Positions 1-6,405 of a stretch of DNA of 9,994 nucleotides are shown here, piece by piece. Every line of letters begins with the position of its first letter. Position 1 is the first letter of the stretch. The notes under the pieces are model-generated. The model did not search any database. It saw nothing but the letters and a program-made list of their open reading frames with translations, and was not told the origin of the DNA. A program made the translations under genes and the position numbers. Origin of the DNA: Bacteriovoracaceae bacterium (lineage in GTDB: Bacteria; Bdellovibrionota; UBA1018); NCBI GenBank assembly GCA_023250795.1, contig JAHFAB010000040.1, positions 1-9,994 on the forward strand, in the 5' to 3' direction.

Positions 1-126
1 AACCATTCTCTGTTGAATCATCCGCAAACACCACAAGATCTCATTCGTGGTTTCCCTTTCTTTTAAGACAAGAGTTTTCGTTCGAGAAACGAGTTCAGAA
101 TTGTTCAGTTCTTTTAGATTTTGCAT
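1..126 (-). CDS. N-terminal part of a probable HNH-endonuclease-family protein (cut by left window edge)
   Basis: An uninterrupted reading frame runs from an ATG at 126 leftwards off the window, giving 42 residues that begin MQNLKELNNSELVSRTKTLV and continue with KERETTNEILWCLRMIQQR. An AAGGAG ribosome binding site (138-133) sits six bases before the ATG, which strongly supports a real start. The pattern (a short leader with 'L-S-x-x-L', then 'T-K-x-L-V-x-x-E-R', then an 'E-I-L-x-x-L-R-x-I-x-x-R' helix) resembles the N-terminus of HNH endonucleases found in many copies in Bdellovibrio-like genomes, where the nuclease domain lies at the C-terminus. That catalytic part is outside the window, so the family call rests on the helical N-terminus alone. 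It could be a full gene or a remnant. Confidence 0.6.
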   Translation of the reverse strand, partial: MQNLKELNNSELVSRTKTLVLKERETTNEILWCLRMIQQRMV

Positions 127-132
127 AAAATG

Positions 133-138
133 CTCCTT
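133..138 (-). promoter_or_regulatory. Shine-Dalgarno site of the left-edge gene
   Basis: On the minus strand AAGGAG is followed by six bases and the ATG at 126. It is the strongest ribosome binding site in the window and the main reason to accept the cut-off reading frame as a gene. Confidence 0.7.
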
Positions 139-420
139 TTCTTTGACACCTGTAACATGAAAAAACCTACCCCTTTTAAACGCAAGAGAATCCAATTTCA
201 GTGTCGTTATAAAGAAAGGTCTTCGGCTGGTACACGGAGTGTTTTTACTGAGGCAACCCAATGGATTGCGCACCTATAGGGTCTTTTAAACGTGAGTCTC
301 AGCCATGGGAGCTGATTTCTTCGGTTTTCTGTCAACAAAAATCGACCTGACTAAAATATTTTACAGAAACAAGAAGAGAAAAAATAAAAGCACCCAGTCC
401 GATCAAAATAAAGTAATCGC

Positions 421-474
421 TAGTTCTCCGGAGAGTCTTGCAGTGCAGGGCAATTCTACTCCGCTGGAGAACTA
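421..474. repeat. Long imperfect hairpin in the intergenic stretch
   Basis: TAGTTCTCC at 421-429 is exactly complementary to GGAGAACTA at 466-474. The stem can continue with GGAG (430-433) against CTCC (459-462) after a three-base bulge, giving a 9+4 bp stem round a 25-base loop. No T-run follows on either strand, so it is not a standard terminator. It may be part of a structured RNA, the remnant of a small repeat element, or chance. Confidence 0.4.
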
Positions 475-630
475 AACCCCACCAGCGCACGCACCCCACT
501 TCGTTACCGCTAAAAACCAACGCGACACTTTACAGCACGCCCAGTGGCAGTGTGAACATGTGGACGAGAAAACAGGCTGTTGGCTCAGTACTTTAAAATT
601 TGACATGAGCAAGCCGATTTTTTTTATTTT

Positions 631-647
631 CTCAGGTTAAACCTAAG
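631..647. repeat. Short inverted repeat downstream of the HEAT pseudogene
   Basis: Reading the minus strand downstream of the pseudogene stop, CTTAGGT and ACCTGAG pair as seven bases (one G-T) round a three-base loop, followed by an A-rich rather than a T-rich run. The position suits a terminator, but the missing T-tract argues against an intrinsic one. Confidence 0.25.
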
Positions 648-654
648 GCCTCAA

Positions 655-1975
655 TTACTGAGTCATCTGTAGAATACCAAACTCGTTCTTGAACTTGGAC
701 TGGTAACAGGAGTCCCCTTCCTCGAGAAGAGGGAGAAGTGCCAAACCGTACAAAGGATAGTTATAGGCGGGTGATGAGGGATATCCTGAGTGAGTAAAAT
801 CCTTACCTCCTTGGAGTAGTTCGAGTCCATTTTCACTGACGAGTTTTGGGAGTGCTTCTCTTAATTTTCTTTTCAATTCGTTAGCCTTTGTTTTTTCTTC
901 GGCAGATACCTCAGGATCTCTTTCTAAAAGTTTGAGGGATGCCGTGACATAAGGATCAGAAAAACGATCGACCCAACTCTTTAGGTTTTGCAAAAGTTCA
1001 GGAGGAGCTTTTGAACCCAGTGCAGCCATCATGACCCCATAGGCAAATGTGTTCAGAGCAGAACCCTTGATGAGCCCCCATGCTTTCATCTGAGAGACAT
1101 CTTTTGCGAGGGATTGAGCCAACTCAGCGGCCTTGTCTTTTTGTTGGGTCAATCTCATCAAATTGAGGCGAAATGCTTTTGGCATAGAGATCTGTGGATG
1201 AGTATTCGGGATTACTTTCCAGAGCACTTTGTTGCATTAGATGTAAGATTGAAGCGGCAAACTCCTCAATTTGGCTATGGGGTTGGGCAGGAATACAAAC
1301 AGAGCTATTTTCCTTTTGAAGTACGCCCTGGGTTTTGCTGAGAAGCAAAAGCTTCAAAGAGCTGATAGCGACATCCCAGCTATAGCCGGTGGAGGCCCAT
1401 TCATGGTGATATGACTGGAGTCCTTGCCAGCTTTTGTTTTGAAGGATTATTTTTAAGCTATCGCAGAGAGAGGTCTGATTTCCTGGTGTGGGCCAATTTT
1501 TTAGAATTTCTTTGGGACGTTCAATATGATTAATCGCCCGAGCTGCTATATCAGCGACATCTGGATCAGAAAGTGCCTTCTTGAGTTCTGGCAGAGCATC
1601 TTTAGCCGTAGCACCTAAACTTCCAAGTGCAAAAGCTGCCCAGAAATCATTGGGAGATGGTTACTCATGAAGCGCCTTTTTTAAAAGCTGAGTCACAATC
1701 ATGGGTGAAATATTTTTAGGTGTTTGAAAAATAGTGAAAGTTTCCAGAGCGGTTTCTTTTTCTTCGTAGTCCGAATGTTCTAATATAATTTCTAATAGCT
1801 TCTCTATTTCTGGTTGTTCTAAAGGACGACTGATTTTTCGAGCCAGGTGCATCGTTTCTATGCGAGTTTGAACGTCCTCAGACTTTAGGCCCTTCAGTAT
1901 TTCAGAGTCTTCCGCAAATGTCGGATGAACTACAAAACTTGAGAACAGACAGAGTATTAACGCATAGAACCGCAT
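655..1975 (-). pseudogene. Secreted HEAT-repeat protein, broken by a nonsense codon and a frameshift
   Basis: Intact, this would encode about 440 residues. The chosen start, ATG at 1975, opens a clear signal peptide (MRFYALILCLFSS..., cleavage likely after TFA before EDSE); a GTG eight codons upstream is a less likely start. Helical repeats follow: 'LKGLKSEDVQTRIETMHLARK' near the N-terminus and a textbook HEAT unit, 'LGSLGATAKDALPELKKAL', in the middle. The frame is cut by TAA at 1663-1661, just after ALHE, and continues in the same frame with PSPNDFWAAFALGSLG. It then needs a one-base shift between about 1200 and 1124; removing one base from the four-A run at 1180-1177 joins DLYAK to AFRLNLMRL smoothly and restores the frame to the final TGA-type end at 655. 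HEAT repeats usually bind proteins, and the signal peptide points to the envelope. Two lesions make functional expression unlikely. Sequencing error at the homopolymer could explain one of them, but not easily the TAA. Confidence 0.75.
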
Positions 1976-2017
1976 TACTACTTTTCGTACATACAGCACT
2001 TAAAAATAAGAAAAAAG

Positions 2018-2045
2018 ATTTTATTGACACCCCAGTCTAATGCAA
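2018..2045 (-). promoter_or_regulatory. Predicted sigma70-like promoter of the HEAT-repeat gene
   Basis: On the minus strand TTGCAT (2045-2040) and TAAAAT (2023-2018) are separated by 16 bases, placing a transcription start about 35 bases before the ATG at 1975. The -35 element overlaps one of two TGCGTTGC direct repeats, a position suited to regulation. This is inferred from hexamer similarity only. Confidence 0.35.
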
Positions 2046-2105
2046 CGCACATCAAATACGCGCAACGCATCATTTAATACATAGCATTAATTAATGCGCT
2101 GCATT
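2039..2105. promoter_or_regulatory. Cluster of direct and inverted repeats, possible operator
   Basis: GCAACGCA occurs at 2042-2049 and again at 2062-2069, exactly 20 bp apart, about two helical turns. Next come the perfect 14-bp palindrome GCATTAATTAATGC (2084-2097) and the overlapping hairpin AATGC-GCT-GCATT (2093-2105). All lie between the divergent starts of the HEAT gene and the ATP-grasp gene, and the left copy overlaps the predicted -35 of the HEAT promoter. The arrangement suggests binding sites for a dimeric regulator, but I cannot assign one. Confidence 0.4.
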
Positions 2106-2198
2106 TTATAAATTAACGCTACACAAGAAAGTTTTTTTATGATTATAACGCGTTCACTTCTTCTCTGTTGGGGAACAGAAGAGAGAGTCTTTATAACC

Positions 2199-2204
2199 GG
2201 GGGG
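2199..2204 (+). promoter_or_regulatory. G-run acting as ribosome binding site of the ATP-grasp gene
   Basis: Six consecutive G residues lie eight bases before the ATG at 2213 and only two before the ATG at 2207, which favours 2213 as the start. The GGGG part can pair with the anti-Shine-Dalgarno sequence only imperfectly. Confidence 0.35.
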
Positions 2205-2212
2205 ATATGGGG

Positions 2213-3580
2213 ATGTGGCGGGGCAAGATCCAGTATTGGGGAGTTTTTTTAGGGTTTTTATTTCAAAGTTTCAGTTTTAGTTCTGATGTCTCATTTTATC
2301 GAATCATAGAAGGCGCCAATCCCGGGCCCGCTCAGCAAGTAGTCGACGAATTCTTGCATGGATCTAAAGTTTTATATACTGAAGATGTAAAAAATGGTCC
2401 AATCAAAGTGGACGGTATCGTCTGGCACCCGAGCTTGAAATACATGGATTTGTTTCAGGGCACTAGAAATCCAGTGACAGAAAATCTCGGTTATTTCAAA
2501 GAACTCGAAGACAATAAGTGGGAAGAATCCAAATTATTAATGAAATACGCTCCAGAATATTACCCTCGAACAGAAAACCTAGGAGAAGTTCTAAGATCCC
2601 TCGAAGGTCCACCTCCAACACTAGCTCAATGGGCACTCCTGCTCAAAATTCGATATCCCAACGGATTTTTTCTCAAACCCGTTCAAGGTTTTAATTCAGT
2701 AGGAACTTTCCCGGATGAAAAAATGGATTTCGCAGGTGTCTATGAAAGGTATCTAAAAAACGTACTCCCCAGAATGAATGAGTTTTTTCGTGAAACCCAA
2801 AGTACAGATTCTCTTCATCTACAGTTCAAAGAAACACCCGATTATGAAGGCAGAGTTTTAGAAGAGGTCCTAAAAAATCCAGAGTCCGTCATTGTGCAGG
2901 AAAAGATGAAACCCCGGTATGGGAGCACCATTCAAACATCCAAGGGACCTAAAAAACTGATAGAAGAATATCGAATCCACATTGTTGAAGGAAAAGTCCT
3001 CCAAGGTGCCTCTGTCAACCGATGGGAAGATGCGCTCAGTTTTTCTCAAGAACATCTCGAAAAAGCAGAACTGACCGCACAGAAAGTAGTAGATCTCCTA
3101 CCCATTAAGTACCGCAAACTCTCTTTTGGAATGGATATCTTTGTCACAGAAAATGGCGAATATAAAGTAATTGAACTCAACACAGGAGGAGAATCAGGGT
3201 ACCTCAATCCAGAGACGTCTCTCTGGATCACACAGCTCCTTGCTTCGCATTACTTAGGAAGACCCACTCCGTTATTAACTGAAATTCAAAGCCTTAGAGA
3301 TCAAACAGAGCTTTCTGAAATCGGAAAAATACTGGGTGCTCTTTTTTCTCATCCCGAGATCAAGAGTTTAGGAACAATAGAAACAAATCCAGAACCTTTT
3401 ACAGAGATTTTGGAACTTGCAAAAAATAGGATTTTAAAAATTTATACTGATAAACCCTCTCTTCAAAATGCAAAATGGGTTTTAGCTCTATTTGCTCGAT
3501 ATAAACTCAGGCCGTATCTCACCTCTCAAGAAGTGACACTGACTTCGCAGTTCTTGGGATGTAATTTGTTGTTTATGTGA
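2213..3580 (+). CDS. ATP-grasp-fold protein with an N-terminal signal or anchor
   Basis: The product is a 455-residue protein. I chose the ATG at 2213 because a GGGGGG run (2199-2204) lies eight bases upstream; the ATG at 2207 and a TTG at 2168 are in frame but worse placed. Residues 1-25 are a short basic head and a hydrophobic stretch (WGVFLGFLFQSFSFSS) resembling a signal peptide or membrane anchor. The core looks like an ATP-grasp carboxylate-amine ligase: a nucleotide-binding lysine in FFLKPVQGFNSVG (K155), a VIVQEKM strand (about 226-232), EYRIHIVEGKVLQGASV (from 252), and metal-binding acidic residues in SFGMDIFV (D308) and VIELNTGGESGYL (E321, N323). Such enzymes join a carboxylate, activated as acyl-phosphate, to an amine; the substrates here are unknown. 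An envelope location would be odd for an ATP-dependent enzyme. It diverges from the HEAT pseudogene and converges, 11 bases apart, on the M48 peptidase gene. The fold is fairly sure, the function is not. Confidence 0.7.
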   Translation: MWRGKIQYWGVFLGFLFQSFSFSSDVSFYRIIEGANPGPAQQVVDEFLHGSKVLYTEDVKNGPIKVDGIVWHPSLKYMDLFQGTRNPVTENLGYFKELEDNKWEESKLLMKYAPEYYPRTENLGEVLRSLEGPPPTLAQWALLLKIRYPNGFFLKPVQGFNSVGTFPDEKMDFAGVYERYLKNVLPRMNEFFRETQSTDSLHLQFKETPDYEGRVLEEVLKNPESVIVQEKMKPRYGSTIQTSKGPKKLIEEYRIHIVEGKVLQGASVNRWEDALSFSQEHLEKAELTAQKVVDLLPIKYRKLSFGMDIFVTENGEYKVIELNTGGESGYLNPETSLWITQLLASHYLGRPTPLLTEIQSLRDQTELSEIGKILGALFSHPEIKSLGTIETNPEPFTEILELAKNRILKIYTDKPSLQNAKWVLALFARYKLRPYLTSQEVTLTSQFLGCNLLFM

Positions 3581-3613
3581 AAACATGCCTCTCATTCGCA
3601 AATCTTTTTCACA
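3576..3613. repeat. Inverted repeat spanning two convergent stop codons
   Basis: TGTGAAAA (3576-3583) and TTTTCACA (3606-3613) are perfect complements separated by 22 bases, covering the stop of the ATP-grasp gene and the stop of the M48 gene. It could help end transcription from both sides, but the stem is AT-rich and the loop long, so it is a weak candidate terminator. Confidence 0.25.
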
Positions 3614-4356
3614 AGCGCCCAGCCTCTGCTATCCAAAATAGGCTGTGTGGGGGAACCCAGATATTTTTTGACAAGCTGAGCCCGACTATAACTAGATGGA
3701 TGATCTGATAAAATAGCTGGCAAAGAAGTTTCTCCCACAAAACGCTCGAAAAAATGCTGATAACCCAAGACATCAATATGAGCTAATTGCAAACGCTGTA
3801 GCCCACCCTGATCTGCTTCTTTTTCCTGCTCACGAGTAAACTTCATGTTTAAAAGAAGATGTGCTAATTCAGGCCCCATTTGGCCTCCTCCTGAAAAACC
3901 AAACTTGAATGCCTCCACTGTGATGAGCCTGACAAATACTCCTTGCAGCACATGGCGACGCTTCACATGTTCAATCTCATGAGCTAGAACACCTGCCACT
4001 TCCTCTGCTGACCCCGCTTTTTTGATAAGACCGTCGTACACGTAGATATGCCCGCCAAAAGTGGCGAAAGCATTGACGGTATCTCCAGAAACGACCTCGA
4101 CTGTAATTGGAAATGTTTTGTCTTCTTCATTTATCGGAAAAAGCCTTTGAATGATTTTTTGAAAAGAAACCAGACTTTCTGGGTTGCGCTGCCCCTCACA
4201 GAGAATCGCGTCTGGAAGTCCTCCCACCCAAAAAGAAATTTTTTTCTCCACAGACCAGGGAATGCGCTTTACAAAAAACGGCAACCCTAATGCAAGAACA
4301 CCACTCAAAAGAATAGCAGAAAAAATCCAACTAAATCCTTTGAGCTTTGAGTTCAT
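3592..4356 (-). CDS. Membrane-anchored M48-family zinc metallopeptidase
   Basis: The product has 254 residues from the ATG at 4356; a TTG six codons upstream is in frame but has no better ribosome binding site. Residues 10-28 form one hydrophobic segment after a basic head, so the catalytic domain is probably tethered to the inner membrane. The M48 signature is complete: NAFATFGGHIYVYDGLI (from about 95), the zinc site HEIEH (H126, E127, H130), and the third zinc ligand in REQEKEAD (about E180, with D182), followed by a DHPSSYSRA segment typical of the family's C-terminal part. M48 enzymes such as HtpX, BepA and LoiP degrade damaged or misassembled envelope proteins. The start lies five bases after the stop codon of the upstream YbjQ-repeat gene, so translation is probably coupled. 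Family call is secure; substrate is unknown. Confidence 0.9.
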   Translation of the reverse strand: MNSKLKGFSWIFSAILLSGVLALGLPFFVKRIPWSVEKKISFWVGGLPDAILCEGQRNPESLVSFQKIIQRLFPINEEDKTFPITVEVVSGDTVNAFATFGGHIYVYDGLIKKAGSAEEVAGVLAHEIEHVKRRHVLQGVFVRLITVEAFKFGFSGGGQMGPELAHLLLNMKFTREQEKEADQGGLQRLQLAHIDVLGYQHFFERFVGETSLPAILSDHPSSYSRAQLVKKYLGSPTQPILDSRGWALVKKICE

Positions 4357-4361
4357 CTTCG

Positions 4362-5603
4362 TCAGAAATGCCAAATAAAACTAATAAAATAATAAGCTAT
4401 AGCAAGAATTATAATAATCAGGGTCAACGGACCTTGCTGTAAAAGACGAGCCCCGACTGCACTTGTTTTACCTATATTGAGTTCACCTCCCTCCGAGGTG
4501 TCCACAAAGGTTTCTCGATCCTGCATGATGGCCTGTGGGGGCAGAGTGTCTGAATTAGTTTTTACCCCTGCGATTTTTTTTACAGCTGTTCCAATGGCCA
4601 TGAACTCCACTAAGCCACCGCCTAGATCATAGACTCGTGTCTTCACACCCACCACTTCGTCTGCCCCACAACTCGCTGCGTCTTCTTGTATTCGTGACAG
4701 GGCCTTCTCGCGAGCCTCGTAAAGAAGTTCGGTCAATCCTTCGACTTCTCCGCCCACGAGACTCTTAAGAGCTGAGAAAACTCCACCCTTTATACCCAGA
4801 GAATAAACTGAAACTCCCATTACAAGCCTGATCGGTAAATATCCGAGATGGACCATATTCCACATTTCTTCGTTGGTCATGTCGCTGGTCACGGGCTCAT
4901 TGGCGTAGGAGCTCAAAACAGGATGCTTCGATGCTGTACCCACCATCATCATTTCCTGTGATCCCATGAGCGGAGAAATGGTGGTCTGAATCCCAATTAC
5001 CGCATTAGCACCATATTTTTTCGCTTCATATTTGATTCGATTGAGCGCGAGGTGTCTGGTGTCATCAAAAATTTTTGAATATTCTGGAACTTCCCCTCGG
5101 ATGAGTCTTTTAAAAGCTCCTAAGAGATTTCCGCCTATACCAATTGAATAAGCCACATTTCCAAAAACAAAATGAAGGGGCCGAAATCCAGAATCAATCT
5201 GACAATAGAGCTGCTGTACATCAGCGGAGGTCGAAAACCGTAACTGATCGCTGCCACTTGTGACAGAATCGGAGTGAACTGTCGAGCCAATGGTAATAAA
5301 CTCTAAGTTTCCCCCATGGTTGATCATATCAAAGGAAACTCCGGCCAAACCCACTCCACCATAATGTCTAGCCTCAGTCATCATACGATTATAAGCATTG
5401 GTTCGGCCCTCATGAACAAGCCGCGTAACCTCAGAAACCTCGCCGCCACCCAGAGTAGAAAGCCCAGCTCCAATACCCCCCGCTAAACCAATTGCAACGA
5501 CACTGTTTCCTATGCAGAGCTGTCCGGGTTTCATCCCGAGCTTAGCCAAGCAATAAATCTCATTTCCTGAAAGTCCAGTTACGCGCCTATGTTCTTGAAT
5601 CAT
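4362..5603 (-). CDS. Tail-anchored protein with three YbjQ/UPF0145-like domains
   Basis: The product has 413 residues and starts at the ATG at 5603 with GGAGA seven bases upstream. Three tandem copies of one domain are visible, at about 8-112, 121-227 and 240-343. Each shows a 'V-x-x-x-G-x-G-G' strand-loop, an 'L-x-x-G-E-V' turn, a long helix with 'A-x-x-R-I/M-x-x-E-A', a 'Y/C-G-A-x-x-V-x-G-V/I' strand and an 'M/I-G-T-A'-like end. This matches the YbjQ family (also annotated heavy-metal-binding or DUF74), normally about 105 residues and single-domain, some of which form ring-like pentamers. A low-complexity linker (about 345-390) leads to a hydrophobic segment at 392-410 (LTLIIIILAIAYYFISFIW), giving a tail anchor with the domains in the cytoplasm and almost nothing beyond the membrane. 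There is no signal peptide. The gene forms an operon with the downstream M48 peptidase, suggesting joint work at the inner membrane; the biochemical role of YbjQ proteins is unsettled. Confidence 0.8.
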   Translation of the reverse strand: MIQEHRRVTGLSGNEIYCLAKLGMKPGQLCIGNSVVAIGLAGGIGAGLSTLGGGEVSEVTRLVHEGRTNAYNRMMTEARHYGGVGLAGVSFDMINHGGNLEFITIGSTVHSDSVTSGSDQLRFSTSADVQQLYCQIDSGFRPLHFVFGNVAYSIGIGGNLLGAFKRLIRGEVPEYSKIFDDTRHLALNRIKYEAKKYGANAVIGIQTTISPLMGSQEMMMVGTASKHPVLSSYANEPVTSDMTNEEMWNMVHLGYLPIRLVMGVSVYSLGIKGGVFSALKSLVGGEVEGLTELLYEAREKALSRIQEDAASCGADEVVGVKTRVYDLGGGLVEFMAIGTAVKKIAGVKTNSDTLPPQAIMQDRETFVDTSEGGELNIGKTSAVGARLLQQGPLTLIIIILAIAYYFISFIWHF

Positions 5604-5610
5604 TTTTTAA

Positions 5611-5615
5611 TCTCC
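5611..5615 (-). promoter_or_regulatory. Ribosome binding site of the YbjQ-repeat gene
   Basis: GGAGA on the minus strand, followed by seven A/T bases and the ATG at 5603, fixes the start. Upstream on the same strand TTGCGT and TAATAT, 16 bases apart, could be a promoter whose transcript would begin almost at this site, but that reading is weak. Confidence 0.55.
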
Positions 5616-5722
5616 AATATTAAGCTGAGTATTTCTCAACGCAAAATATTTTAACATATTTTAGAATGCATGCGTCAGCTTATTTTATTTATACTCTTTC
5701 TTTTTGATAAACTCCCCATTTG

Positions 5723-5768
5723 AACTTCGCAAAAAGTGAAGTTAGAGGCGATAGTCATCCCACTTTTT
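5723..5768. repeat. Two overlapping, mutually exclusive inverted repeats
   Basis: AACTTC (5723-5728) pairs with GAAGTT (5738-5743), and AAAAAGTG (5731-5738) pairs with CACTTTTT (5761-5768). Only one stem can form at a time. They lie between two divergent genes, upstream of the AT-rich promoter region of the nucleotidyltransferase. They may be protein-binding sites or chance in AT-rich DNA. Confidence 0.25.
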
Positions 5769-5834
5769 AATCAGAAACATTTATAATTAGTAAATATAAT
5801 ATAACTTTATAATTTTATTAAGTTAATTAATTTA

Positions 5835-5863
5835 TTGCGAAATATAAATTTTTTCGTTATAAT
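5835..5863 (+). promoter_or_regulatory. Predicted sigma70 promoter of the nucleotidyltransferase pair
   Basis: TTGCGA (5835-5840) and a perfect TATAAT (5858-5863) are separated by the ideal 17 bases. The 60 bases upstream are almost pure A/T, like an UP element. Transcription would start near 5870, just before the AGGG at 5871-5874 that serves as ribosome binding site for the ATG at 5884, giving a leader of only about 14 bases. Confidence 0.55.
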
Positions 5864-5883
5864 TAAAATCAGGGAAATAAAAA

Positions 5884-6405
5884 ATGCAAACGCTCATCAA
5901 AGAATCCATGCTTCAGGCTTTCAAACGACTCGATGAACTTCTTCACGAACCCATCACACTGATTGTCGGAGGTGGAAGTGCAATGATTCTGGCACATGGT
6001 TTTAAACTAGGCACTTCTGATATAGATGCCATTCCCCGAGGAATTGAGCTCGCAAAGCTGGACCCTCTCATTAAACAAATTGCTAAAGAACAAAATCTCG
6101 CCCCGGATTGGCTCAATACCTATTACTCTACTTTTGCTTTCACCCTTCCCTCTGACTATGGAAATCGATTGATCAGTGTTTTTCAAGGAACAAAACTAAA
6201 TGCCTTAGCACTTGGCAAAGAAGAGATGCTCATCATGAAATGTTTTGCTCATAGACAAAAAGATGTGCCTCATGCCAAAGCTCTCATAAAAAATGGAGTA
6301 GATATCACCAAAGTTGAGACACATATCGAATCATTAAAAAAAAGGAGAATTCCTGGTTCAGAAACCGCCCTAGACTTTCTGGACGATATCAGAGACCAAC
6401 TATGA
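5884..6405 (+). CDS. Small nucleotidyltransferase, AbiEii/DUF6036-like (possible toxin)
   Basis: The product has 173 residues with no signal peptide, so it is cytoplasmic. Residues 25-50 carry the minimal nucleotidyltransferase core, LIVGGGSAMILAHGF followed by TSDIDAI: the G-G-S after the first strand and the D46-x-D48 pair that binds metal and nucleotide in the polymerase-beta superfamily. The later segment KLNALALGKEEMLIMKCFAHRQKDVPHAKAL (in parts, from about 104) resembles the 'L-x-x-E-D-L-x-x-x-K-x-x-x-x-R-x-K-D' helices of AbiEii-like and DUF6036 proteins. Members of this group include type IV toxin-antitoxin toxins that add nucleotides to tRNA or other targets; some relatives instead modify antibiotics. 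The gene is the first of a two-gene unit, its TGA overlapping the next ATG (ATGA), behind a compact promoter. A toxin or defence role is inferred from family and gene pairing, not shown. Confidence 0.75.
   Translation: MQTLIKESMLQAFKRLDELLHEPITLIVGGGSAMILAHGFKLGTSDIDAIPRGIELAKLDPLIKQIAKEQNLAPDWLNTYYSTFAFTLPSDYGNRLISVFQGTKLNALALGKEEMLIMKCFAHRQKDVPHAKALIKNGVDITKVETHIESLKKRRIPGSETALDFLDDIRDQL

Larger units (their letters stand above)
127..654. other. Intergenic stretch without a convincing gene
   Basis: About 0.5 kb separates the start of the left-edge gene from the end of the broken HEAT-repeat gene; both are on the minus strand. I find no reading frame with a ribosome binding site and protein-like composition. 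The longest (minus, 332-520, 62 codons) has no family resemblance. No tRNA, tmRNA, SRP RNA or RNase P signature was recognised on either strand. It contains a long hairpin at 421-474, a 17-bp imperfect inverted repeat at 631-647 and, presumably, the promoter of the left-edge gene, which I could not place. Confidence 0.5.

Noticed and set aside
170..300. Minus-strand string AAGACCCTATAG followed by CGACACTGAAATTGG, faintly like a piece of 23S rRNA
   Set aside because: The matches are short and the intervening sequence and spacing do not follow 23S rRNA; no flanking rRNA or tRNA is present.
332..520. Minus-strand open frame of 62 codons with a hydrophobic middle
   Set aside because: No ribosome binding site at its start, no family resemblance, and it runs through the hairpin at 421-474; likely chance.
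1124..1200. Programmed -1 frameshift joining the two C-terminal parts of the HEAT gene
   Set aside because: The A-rich stretch is not a proper slippery heptamer in the upstream frame, and the separate in-frame TAA makes a decayed gene the simpler reading.
2024..2052. TTGACA at 2024-2029 as the -35 box of the ATP-grasp gene
   Set aside because: No acceptable -10 hexamer lies 16-18 bases downstream on the plus strand, and the coding start is almost 190 bases away.
2168..2212. TTG or the ATG at 2207 as alternative starts of the ATP-grasp gene
   Set aside because: The TTG start adds a charged leader before the signal-like segment, and the ATG at 2207 is too close to the G-run; 2213 has the best spacing.
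4357..4374. TTG at 4374 as the start of the M48 peptidase
   Set aside because: No ribosome binding site; the ATG at 4356, five bases after the upstream stop, fits translational coupling.
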